Below, piece after piece: positions 18,319 through 26,234 of a stretch of DNA of 57,423 bases. The translations under genes and the position numbers were made by a program. This stretch comes from an uncultured Sphingomonas sp. Lineage in GTDB: Bacteria > Pseudomonadota > Alphaproteobacteria > Sphingomonadales > Sphingomonadaceae. The stretch is from contig CAJYKB010000125.1 of assembly GCA_913774925.1 (NCBI GenBank), positions 1-57,423 of the forward strand. The letters are read 5' to 3'. Below the pieces are notes generated by a model. The model had not been told where the DNA came from. It made no database searches and worked only from the letters and a program-made list of their open reading frames with translations. Positions within the stretch are counted from its first letter, which is position 1; each line of letters begins with the position of its first letter.

Positions 18319-19857
18319 ATGATCGAGACGTTATCCAGCGACATCTCCCGGCGTACCCTGCTCGGCGGGCTGGCGGTGGGGCTGGCGACGGGCAGCGCGG
18401 AGGCGATCGGCCGGAATCCGCGCATCGGCGGGAGCATCCGCGTCGCCGGCCTCACTTCCTCGACCGCCGACACGCTGGACCCGGCCAAGGGCAACACCGC
18501 GCTCGACTATATGCGGCATTACATGCTGTACAGCGGGCTGACCCAATATGACGGCCAGCTGCGCGCCCGCCCCGGCCTCGCCGAATCGATCGCCACGCGC
18601 GACAACGTCACCTGGCGCATCCGCCTTCGTCGCGGGGTGCATTTCCACAATGGCAAGGCGCTATCGCCCGACGACGTCGTCTATTCGCTGATGCGCCACC
18701 GCGATCCGGCGACAGGTTCCAAGGTGAAGGCGGTCGCCGAACAGTTCGCGAGCGCACGGCGCACCGGCGCGGACGAGGTCGAGCTGCGGCTGACCGGTCC
18801 CAACCCCGACCTGCCGGTGATCCTGGCCGGCGCTAACTTCCTGATCGTCGAGAACGGGCGCCGCGATTTCAAGGTCGCCAACGGCACCGGCCCCTTCACG
18901 CTGGCCGCCTTCGCACCGGGCATCCGCACCGTCGTGCGCCGCAATCCGAACTACTGGAAACCCGGCCGCCCCTATCTGGCGGAGATCGAGATGATCGCGA
19001 TCCCCGACGAGCTGTCGCGCGTCAACGCGCTGCTGTCGGGCGACGTGCAGGCGGTGCTGGCGGTCAACCCCGGCTCGGTCAAGCGCGTCCGCTCCTCGCC
19101 GTCGCACGCGGTGATGGAAACGAAGTCGGGGCTCTACACCGACATCATCATGCGACAGGATCACCCGACCACGGGCAATCCCGATTTCGTGATGGCGATG
19201 AAATATCTGCTCGACCGCGAGCTGATGAAGCGCGCGCTCTACCGCGGCTTCGCCACGATCGCCAACGACCAGCCGATCTCGCCCGTCGACCCCAATTTCA
19301 ACCCTGCGATTCCGCAGCGCCCGTTCGACCTGGACCGCGCCAAATTCCACCTGCGCCGTGCCGGGCTGGTGGGCATGCGCATCCCGATCTACGTTTCCCC
19401 CGCCGCGAACGGCTCGATCGACATGGGGTCGATCCTGCAGGAATATGGCGCGCGCATCGGCCTCAACCTCGCAGTCAACCGCGTCCCCGCCGACGGCTAT
19501 TGGGCGACGCACTGGATGAAGCACCCGCTGACGATGGGGAACACCAACCAGCGGCCGACCACCGACCTGATGTTCAGCCTGTTCTTCCAGTCGGATGCGA
19601 CCATGAACGAGGCGGGGTGGAAGAATGCGCGCTTCGACAAATGGCTGCTGGAGGCGCGCGCCAGCACCGACGCCGCGCGGCGTAAGGCGATCTACGGCGA
19701 CATGCAATGGCTGTTGAATCAGAACGGGGCAGTCGGCATCCCCGTCTTCATCAGCCTGCTCGACGGTTACGACCGCCGGCTGAAGGGGCTGTCGTCGATC
19801 CCGCTGGGCGGGCTGATGGCCTATAATTTCGGCGAATACGTATGGTGGGACGCATGA
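18319..19857 (+). CDS. Dipeptide/oligopeptide-type ABC transporter substrate-binding protein
   Basis: This 512-residue periplasmic protein is of solute-binding family 5 (DppA/OppA). A Tat-type signal is visible at the N terminus (SRRTLLGGLAVGLATG). The family segment TLDPAKGNTALDYMRHYMLYSGL and the C-terminal IYGDMQWLLNQN are present. It probably captures a peptide, amino-acid conjugate or opine-like compound for the two permeases and the fused ATPase that follow. Its stop overlaps the start of the first permease (ATGA). The 127-base gap before it may hold its own promoter. Confidence 0.92.
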   Translation: MIETLSSDISRRTLLGGLAVGLATGSAEAIGRNPRIGGSIRVAGLTSSTADTLDPAKGNTALDYMRHYMLYSGLTQYDGQLRARPGLAESIATRDNVTWRIRLRRGVHFHNGKALSPDDVVYSLMRHRDPATGSKVKAVAEQFASARRTGADEVELRLTGPNPDLPVILAGANFLIVENGRRDFKVANGTGPFTLAAFAPGIRTVVRRNPNYWKPGRPYLAEIEMIAIPDELSRVNALLSGDVQAVLAVNPGSVKRVRSSPSHAVMETKSGLYTDIIMRQDHPTTGNPDFVMAMKYLLDRELMKRALYRGFATIANDQPISPVDPNFNPAIPQRPFDLDRAKFHLRRAGLVGMRIPIYVSPAANGSIDMGSILQEYGARIGLNLAVNRVPADGYWATHWMKHPLTMGNTNQRPTTDLMFSLFFQSDATMNEAGWKNARFDKWLLEARASTDAARRKAIYGDMQWLLNQNGAVGIPVFISLLDGYDRRLKGLSSIPLGGLMAYNFGEYVWWDA

Positions 19858-20837
19858 GCGGCGCGACCGCCCCCCGCCCCGCCCTGGGCGGCGCCGCCCG
19901 GCTGATCGCGAAGCGCATCGCCTTGGCGCTGCTCACGCTGCTGCTCGTGTCGGTCGTCATCTTCACGATCAGCGGGCTGTTGCCCGGCGACGCCGCGCAG
20001 GAGGTATTGGGCCAGGGCGCCACCCCCGATCAGGTCGCCGCGCTGCGCCACGAGATGGGGTTGGATCAGCCCGGGCCGGTCCGCTACGTCCGCTGGCTCG
20101 GCGCGATCGTCGCGGGCGATCCGGGCACGTCGATCGTCGCCAACAAGCCGGTCGCCGACATCATCTCCGAACGCCTGCCCAACACGCTGACGCTGGCCGC
20201 GCTGTCGGCGCTGTTCGCGGTCCCCTTCGCCTTCCTGATCGGCATTTCCGCCGCGATCCGTCGCGGGGGCAAGCTGGACCGCGCGCTCAACATCATGACG
20301 CTGTCGATGGTCGCGTTGCCCGAGTTCCTGATCGCGACGATCGCCGTGCTGATCCTGTCGGTGAAGCTGCTGTGGCTCCCCGCGATCACGCTGGTGCCGC
20401 AGGATCCCACCCCGGCGCAGTTCGCCCGCGCCTATGCCATGCCGGTGCTGGTGCTCGGCATCGGCGTCATCGCGCAGTTGAGCCGCATGATCCGCGCCGC
20501 GATCATCTCCGAACTGGACCGCCCCTATGTCGAGATGGCGCGGCTGAAGGGGGTGCAGCCCACCCGGCTGATCTTCCGCCACGTCCTGCCCAACGCCGTC
20601 GGGCCCATCGTCAACGCGATGGCGCTCAGCCTGTCCAACCTGTTCGGAGGCGCGATCATCGTGGAGACGATCTTCAGCTATCCCGGCCTCGCCAGCCTGA
20701 TGGTCAACGCGGTCACCTCGCGCGACATGCCGCTGTTGCAGGCCTGCGCCATGATCTTCTGCGCCACCTACCTCCTGCTCGTGCTGATCGCCGACACGAT
20801 CGCGATCCTCGCCAACCCGCGGCTGCGCCACGGATGA
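19854..20837 (+). CDS. ABC transporter permease, DppB type
   Basis: The 327-residue inner-membrane permease has about six transmembrane helices. The first (about residues 20-45, ALLTLLLVSVVIFTISGL) leads into the conserved LLPGDAA segment of DppB-like subunits. The cytoplasmic EAA loop is MARLKGVQPTRLIFRHVLPN. I chose the ATG at 19854, which overlaps the binding-protein stop by four bases; a start four codons upstream is possible but less likely. It pairs with the DppC-type permease that follows. Confidence 0.92.
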   Translation: MSGATAPRPALGGAARLIAKRIALALLTLLLVSVVIFTISGLLPGDAAQEVLGQGATPDQVAALRHEMGLDQPGPVRYVRWLGAIVAGDPGTSIVANKPVADIISERLPNTLTLAALSALFAVPFAFLIGISAAIRRGGKLDRALNIMTLSMVALPEFLIATIAVLILSVKLLWLPAITLVPQDPTPAQFARAYAMPVLVLGIGVIAQLSRMIRAAIISELDRPYVEMARLKGVQPTRLIFRHVLPNAVGPIVNAMALSLSNLFGGAIIVETIFSYPGLASLMVNAVTSRDMPLLQACAMIFCATYLLLVLIADTIAILANPRLRHG

Positions 20838-21661
20838 GGCCGGCAAAGCTCCTGCGCGCCGCCGCCGCGCTCCCGCTGTCGGGAAAGGTCGGGCTGGCGC
20901 TGGTGACGTTCTGGATCGCGGCGGCGTTCCTCGGGCCGATCGTCGCGCCCTACTCCCCCGGCGCCTTCGTCAGCCAGGAGGTGTTTGCCCCGATGAGCGC
21001 GCGCTTCTGGTTCGGCAGCGACTTCCTGGGGCGCGACGTGCTCAGCCGCCTGCTGATGGGCGCGCGCTTCACGGTCGGGCTGTCCGCGGTCGCGGTGATG
21101 ATCGCCGCGTCGCTCGGCACCGGGCTTGCGCTCACCGCCTCCGTCGCCCCGCGCTGGCTCGACGAACTGCTGGCGCGCGCGATGGACACGCTGATCTCGA
21201 TCCCCAGCAAGATCTTCGCGCTGGTGCTGGTCGCGGCCTTCGGCTCGTCACTGGTGCTGCTGACGCTGATCGTCGCGATCACCTACGTCCCCGGCAATTT
21301 CCGCATAGCCCGATCGCTGGCGGTGGGGCTGGCGAAGCTCGACTATGTCGAGGTGGCGCGCGCCCGTGGCGAGGGGCGCATCCACCTCGCGCTGGTGGAG
21401 ATGCTGCCCAACATGATCCGCCCGCTGCTCGCCGACATCGGCCTGCGCTTCGTCTTCATCGTGCTGCTGCTGTCCGGGCTCAGCTTCCTGGGGCTGGGGC
21501 TTCAGCCGCCCGATGCCGATCTGGGCTCGCTGGTGCGCGAGAACGTGTCCGGGCTGGGCGAGGGCGCACCCGCCATCATGGTGCCTGCGATCGCGATCGC
21601 CAGCCTGACCGTGGGCGTGAACCTGCTGATCGACGCCGCCACGCAGGGGAAGGTGCGATGA
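20834..21661 (+). CDS. ABC transporter permease, DppC type
   Basis: This 275-residue permease begins at the ATG at 20834, overlapping the previous stop by four bases. It has the DppC pattern: an N-terminal helix, then the sequence FWFGSDFLGRDVLSRLLMGAR, a core of five helices, and an EAA loop around VARARGEGRIHLALVEMLPN. Its stop again overlaps the start of the ATPase gene by four bases, so expression of the whole importer is tightly coupled. Confidence 0.92.
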   Translation: MRPAKLLRAAAALPLSGKVGLALVTFWIAAAFLGPIVAPYSPGAFVSQEVFAPMSARFWFGSDFLGRDVLSRLLMGARFTVGLSAVAVMIAASLGTGLALTASVAPRWLDELLARAMDTLISIPSKIFALVLVAAFGSSLVLLTLIVAITYVPGNFRIARSLAVGLAKLDYVEVARARGEGRIHLALVEMLPNMIRPLLADIGLRFVFIVLLLSGLSFLGLGLQPPDADLGSLVRENVSGLGEGAPAIMVPAIAIASLTVGVNLLIDAATQGKVR

Positions 21662-23445
21662 GCGCTACCCCGCACGTCGAGGTGCAGGGGCTGTGCGTCA
21701 CCGTGCGCGGGCCGGACGGCCAGCCGCTGCGCATCGTCGACGATGTCTCCTTCGCGATCCCCCGGGGCGAGGTGCTGGCGCTGATCGGCGAATCCGGCTC
21801 GGGCAAGACGACCATCGCCCTGTCGCTGATGGGCTATGCGCGTGGCGGCGCGGCGATTTCCGGCGCCATCCGCGTCGGCGACGCGACGCTCGACGGCACG
21901 CCCGATCTCGCGCAGCAGCGCGGTCACCGCATCGCATATGTCGCGCAGAGCGCGGCCGCCGCCTTCAACCCGTCGCGCCGCATCATCGACCAGGTGATCG
22001 AGCCGGCGCTGATCCACCGCACCGCCACCGCCGAAGCGGCCCGCGAGCGCGCGATCGGGCTGTTCCGCGCCCTCGCATTGCCCACGCCCGACACCATCGG
22101 CGACCGCTACCCGCACGAACTGTCGGGCGGGCAGCTCCAGCGGCTGATGGCGGCAATGGCGCTCATCACCCGGCCCGACCTCGTCATCTTCGACGAGCCG
22201 ACCACCGCGCTCGACGTCACGACGCAGGTCGAGGTATTGCAGGCGTTCCGCCGCGTCTTCCGCGAGGAGGGGTCGACCGGCGTCTACGTCTCGCACGACC
22301 TTGCGGTCGTCGCACAGGTCGCCGACCACATCCTCGTCCTGCAACGCGGCCGGGTGTGCGAACAGAACCGCGCGGAAACCCTGATCGCCACGCCCGCGGA
22401 CGACTACACCCGGATGCTGATGGGCGCGGCGCATCCCGTCGTCGCCTCCACCAAGCCCATGCCTAGCACGACGCCGCTGCTGACGATCGAGGGTGTTTTC
22501 GCGGGCTATGGCCCGGTCGACCGCGCGGGGCGCCCCGCCAATCCGGTGTTGAGCGACGTCAGCCTGACGATCGCACGCGGCGCGGCGGTGGGCGTCATCG
22601 GCGAATCCGGCTCGGGCAAGTCGACCGTCGCGCGCGTCGTCGCCGGGCTCCTCGCCCCCACCGCGGGGCGGGTGATCCTCGATGGCGAGGAACTGGCCCC
22701 CGCGCTGTCGGGCCGCACCCGCGAACAGCTGCGCCGCGTCCAGATCGTGTTCCAGAACGCGGACGTCGCGCTCAACCCCGCGCACAGCGTCCACGACATC
22801 CTGGGGCGCGTGCTGCGCTTCTACCACGGGATGCGAGGGCCCGACGTCGACCGCCGCGTCGGCGAACTGCTCGACCTCACCCGCCTGCCCGCGACCGCGA
22901 TGCATCGCCGCTGCGACGAGCTGTCCGGCGGGCAGAAGCAGCGCGTCAACCTCGCCCGTGCGCTCGCCGCCGACCCGGAGGTGATCCTGTGCGACGAGGT
23001 CACCTCCGCGCTCGACACCGTGGTGCGCGGCGCCATCCTGGAACTGCTGGCCGACCTGCGCCGCGACCTGGGGCTGGCGTACATGTTCATCAGCCACGAC
23101 ATCGCCACCGTGAAGGCGCTGTGCGACGAGATCGTCGTCCTCTACAAGGGCACCCGCGTCGAAAGCGGCGCCAGCGCGACCTACGATACCGCGCCCTACC
23201 ACCCCTATACCGACCTGCTGATCGCCTCGGTGCCGGAGATGCGCCGCGGCTGGCTGGCGGACGAGACCGCGCGCACCGCGGTCCCCTTCGCCGATGCCGC
23301 GATCACGCCGGAGCTGTGCCGCTTCCTGCCGCGCTGTCCGGTCGCGATCGCCGGCCGGTGCGACAGTATTGCGCCGCCGCTGCGCATGCTGACCGCGGGC
23401 AACGCCGTGCTGTGCCACCGCGGCGAGGCCGAACTCGTCGGGTGA
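21658..23445 (+). CDS. Fused DppD-DppF-type ABC transporter ATP-binding protein
   Basis: The 595-residue protein contains two complete ABC ATPase domains in one chain. Domain 1 has Walker A GESGSGKTTIAL (about residue 42 onward), signature LSGGQLQR and Walker B LVIFDEPTTALD. Domain 2 has GESGSGKSTVAR (about 316 onward), LSGGQKQR and VILCDEVTSALD. The C-terminal segment with CRFLPRCPVAIAGRCD and a later LCHRGE is the Cys-containing oligopeptide ABC extension, which binds an iron-sulphur cluster in some relatives. It powers the importer encoded just upstream and is the last gene of the plus-strand arm. Confidence 0.92.
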   Translation: MSATPHVEVQGLCVTVRGPDGQPLRIVDDVSFAIPRGEVLALIGESGSGKTTIALSLMGYARGGAAISGAIRVGDATLDGTPDLAQQRGHRIAYVAQSAAAAFNPSRRIIDQVIEPALIHRTATAEAARERAIGLFRALALPTPDTIGDRYPHELSGGQLQRLMAAMALITRPDLVIFDEPTTALDVTTQVEVLQAFRRVFREEGSTGVYVSHDLAVVAQVADHILVLQRGRVCEQNRAETLIATPADDYTRMLMGAAHPVVASTKPMPSTTPLLTIEGVFAGYGPVDRAGRPANPVLSDVSLTIARGAAVGVIGESGSGKSTVARVVAGLLAPTAGRVILDGEELAPALSGRTREQLRRVQIVFQNADVALNPAHSVHDILGRVLRFYHGMRGPDVDRRVGELLDLTRLPATAMHRRCDELSGGQKQRVNLARALAADPEVILCDEVTSALDTVVRGAILELLADLRRDLGLAYMFISHDIATVKALCDEIVVLYKGTRVESGASATYDTAPYHPYTDLLIASVPEMRRGWLADETARTAVPFADAAITPELCRFLPRCPVAIAGRCDSIAPPLRMLTAGNAVLCHRGEAELVG

Positions 23446-23479
23446 CGCTGCGCGGCACCCGTGCTAGGCGGCGTGCCTG

Positions 23480-23809
23480 ATGCGCGCGCTGCTGCCCTAT
23501 CTGGCCTGCCTGATGCTGCTCCTGACCGGGCTGGCGGGCGCGGCGCACGCCGCCGAAGGGGCGGGCGGCACGCTGGGCGGAATCACCCTCTCGATCCATA
23601 GCGACGGCGATGGCGACGAATCGCCCGCCGACGCCGATTCGGGCGTCGCGCATCATCACGGCGGCTGCCACGGGCACGACACCGGCGAGCCGGTTCGCGC
23701 CGCCGCCGGCCCGGTCCATGCCGACACCGGCCTGCTCGCCGGACCGCTGCGCGTGGCGCGGCTGAACGGCACCCGCGCCACGATCACGCCGCGCCCTCCC
23801 CAGGCCTGA
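23480..23809 (+). CDS. Secreted His-rich small protein of a metal efflux operon
   Basis: This 109-residue protein has a signal peptide (cleavage near AAHAAEG, about residue 25) and an acidic, His-rich middle (SDGDGDESPADADS, then HHHGGCHGHD) that could bind metal ions in the periplasm. It lies 55 bases before the TolC-type gene of a Czc-like system. Small His-rich leaders of this kind are often found in front of czcCBA. It has no recognised domain, and a metal-buffering or sensing role is inference from composition and context. Confidence 0.7.
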   Translation: MRALLPYLACLMLLLTGLAGAAHAAEGAGGTLGGITLSIHSDGDGDESPADADSGVAHHHGGCHGHDTGEPVRAAAGPVHADTGLLAGPLRVARLNGTRATITPRPPQA

Positions 23810-23864
23810 CGCACCGCCGGGGCGCACCTGCGCCCTGACGTCCGTCGTCAGGAGATCCATTGCC

Positions 23865-25091
23865 ATGAAGTCCTTCGTCGCGGCCGTCACGGCCGCTGCG
23901 TGCTGCATCGTCGCGACGCCGACGCTCGCCCAGCTGACGCTCGACCAGGCGGTCGTCGCGGCCGGCGGTTCCGCCCCCGCCGCCGACGCCGCCACCGCCG
24001 CGCTCGCCGCCGCCCAGGCGACGCGCGACGTCGCCGCCTTGCGCCCGAACCCGCAATTCCAGGCGCAGATCGAAAATATCGCCGGCAGCGGCGCCTATGC
24101 CGGCCTGCGCAGCGCGGAGACGACCATCGGCGTCTCGATCCCGCTCGAACTGGGCGGCAAGCGCGGGGCGCGCATCGCCGCGGCCGACGCCGCGCTGACC
24201 CGCACCCGGCTACAAGCCGCCATCGCCGGTGCCGACATCCGTCAGCAGGTGACCCAACTCTTCATCGAGGCGGTCGCCGCCGAACGGCGTGCCGTGGTCG
24301 CGAACGACCAGCTGCGCATCGCCACCGACGCCGCGCGGGCCGCCGGTCTGCGCGTCGAGGCCGGTCGCGCCAGCCCGCTCGAACAGCAGCGCGCCGAGGT
24401 GACGCGCCTTAACACCGCGGCACAGGTCGAGCGCACCCGTCGCCTGGCGGACGCCGCCGCGCGGAACCTCGCGCGCCGGATCGGCCACGATCCCGTCGCG
24501 CTCGACCTCGCCTGGCTCGACGCGCTGCCCCCCGCCGGTCCCCGACGACCGATCGAGACGGAACGGACGCTCGCGCTCGCCGCCGCCGATGCCGATGTCG
24601 CGGTCGCCGATGCGGGCGTCCGCCTCGCCCGCTCGCAGCGCGTGCCCGACCTCTCCGTCGGCCCCGCGGTGCGCCGCCTCTCGCAGACCGGCGACACCGC
24701 GGCGGTCATCAGCGTCGCGATCCCGATCCCCGTCTTCGACTCCGGGCGCCGCGCGGTGGATCAGGCCGCGGCCGAGCGCAGTCGCGCCGAGGCGCAGCGC
24801 CGCGCCACCCGCCTCGACGTCGAACAGGCGATCACCGATGCGCAGGCGGAGGCGGACAATGCCGCGATCACCGCGCGCACCGCCACCGGCCCTGCACTCG
24901 CCGCCGCGCAGGAGGCCGCACGGATCGCGCGCATCGGCTACCGCGAGGGCAAGTTCGCGCAGCTCGACCTGCTCGATGCCGAACGCACGCTCGCCGACAC
25001 CCGCCTCGCCGCGATCGACGCGCTCGCCGCCTATCGCCTCGCCCGCGCCCGGCTGGAGCGCCTCACCGCGCCCGCCCCTCAGGACAACTGA
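23865..25091 (+). CDS. czcC: TolC-family outer-membrane component of heavy-metal RND efflux (CzcC-like)
   Basis: The 408-residue product has a signal peptide (cleavage near TLAQLTLD) and two outer-membrane-efflux repeats of long alpha-helices rich in Ala, Arg and Glu, as in TolC/CzcC. It opens with LTLDQAVVAAGG and has the typical IPLELGGKRGARI and IPIPVFDSGRR turns at equivalent places in each half. It should form the outer-membrane channel for the CzcB and CzcA homologues that follow; its stop is three bases before the adaptor start. Confidence 0.9.
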   Translation: MKSFVAAVTAAACCIVATPTLAQLTLDQAVVAAGGSAPAADAATAALAAAQATRDVAALRPNPQFQAQIENIAGSGAYAGLRSAETTIGVSIPLELGGKRGARIAAADAALTRTRLQAAIAGADIRQQVTQLFIEAVAAERRAVVANDQLRIATDAARAAGLRVEAGRASPLEQQRAEVTRLNTAAQVERTRRLADAAARNLARRIGHDPVALDLAWLDALPPAGPRRPIETERTLALAAADADVAVADAGVRLARSQRVPDLSVGPAVRRLSQTGDTAAVISVAIPIPVFDSGRRAVDQAAAERSRAEAQRRATRLDVEQAITDAQAEADNAAITARTATGPALAAAQEAARIARIGYREGKFAQLDLLDAERTLADTRLAAIDALAAYRLARARLERLTAPAPQDN

Positions 25092-25094
25092 CCC

Positions 25095-26231
25095 ATGACG
25101 ATCCGATCCATCACCGCCGCCACGCTGCTCCTGCTCGCGGGCTGCGGCAGCACCGAGCCCGCCAACGACACCGCCCCGCACGAGGAAGCCGGCGAGCATC
25201 ACGACGAGGGTGCGGTCACGCTCACCGCCGAACAGATCGCCGCCGCCGGCATCAAGCTGGAGCGCCCGACCGTCGGCGGCGCCGCGACGATCGAGGTCCC
25301 CGCCGTGATCGAGGGCGATCCCGCCGCGACGCAGGTCGTGTCCGCCAGCACCGGCGGACGCGTCGTCGCGCTCACCCGCAATCTGGGCGAGCCCGTCACG
25401 CGCGGCCAGACGCTGGCGGTGATCGAGAGCCGCGAGGCCGCGCAATTGAACGGAGAGGTCGCCGCCGCCCGCGCGCGCCTGTCGCTCGCGCAGTCCAATC
25501 TGGCGCGCGAGCAGCGCCTGTTCGCGCAGCGCGTTACCCCCGAACAGGACCTGACCGCCGCGCGCACCGCCGCCGCCGAGGCGCGCATCGCGCTGCGCCA
25601 GGCGCAGGGACAGGTCGCCGCCGCGGGCACCGGCGGCGCGGCAGGATCCAACCGCCTCGCCATCGCAGCGCCGATCGCCGGCCGCGTCATCGCGCGGACT
25701 GCAGTGCTGGGGCAGAGCGTCGCCCCCGACGCCGAACTCTACCGCATCGCCGCGCTCGGCAGCGTCTCGGTTGCGCTCAACCTGCAACCCGCCGATGCCG
25801 GCCGCGTGCCCCCGGGTGCGACCGTCACCGTGCGCGCCCCCGGGCGACAGGCGACCGCACGCATCGGCTTCGTCTCGCCCGCGCTCGACGAACAGACCCG
25901 GCTCGTCCCCGCGATCGCCACGCTCGACAATCGTGCCGGGGAGTGGCGCATCGGCGAGGCGGTGACCGCCGCAGTCCGGCTTGCCGGCGGCGACGCCGCG
26001 GGCACGATCCGCGTGCCGCTGACGGCGGTCCAGTCGATCGAGGGGCGCCGCGTCGTCTTCGTCCGCACGCCGACCGGCTTTCGCGCCGTCCCCGTCACCA
26101 TCGGCGACACCGCGGGCGACAGCATGATCGTCCGCACCGGCCTTTCGGGCCGAGAGCAGATCGCCACCGTCAACAGCTTCACGCTCAAGGCCGAACTCGG
26201 CAAGGGCGAAGCAAGCCACGAGGATCATTGA
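25095..26231 (+). CDS. czcB: RND efflux periplasmic adaptor, lipoprotein (CzcB-like)
   Basis: This 378-residue membrane-fusion protein has a lipoprotein signal with lipobox LLAGC (Cys near residue 16). A short His/Glu stretch (PHEEAGEHHDEG) follows and may contact metal. Then come a barrel-sandwich domain, a helical hairpin (AQLNGEVAAARARLSLAQSN), and beta-barrel and membrane-proximal domains (VPLTAVQSIEGRRVVFVRT). It connects the inner-membrane pump to the outer-membrane channel. The pump gene begins after three bases. Confidence 0.9.
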   Translation: MTIRSITAATLLLLAGCGSTEPANDTAPHEEAGEHHDEGAVTLTAEQIAAAGIKLERPTVGGAATIEVPAVIEGDPAATQVVSASTGGRVVALTRNLGEPVTRGQTLAVIESREAAQLNGEVAAARARLSLAQSNLAREQRLFAQRVTPEQDLTAARTAAAEARIALRQAQGQVAAAGTGGAAGSNRLAIAAPIAGRVIARTAVLGQSVAPDAELYRIAALGSVSVALNLQPADAGRVPPGATVTVRAPGRQATARIGFVSPALDEQTRLVPAIATLDNRAGEWRIGEAVTAAVRLAGGDAAGTIRVPLTAVQSIEGRRVVFVRTPTGFRAVPVTIGDTAGDSMIVRTGLSGREQIATVNSFTLKAELGKGEASHEDH

Positions 26232-26234
26232 GCC

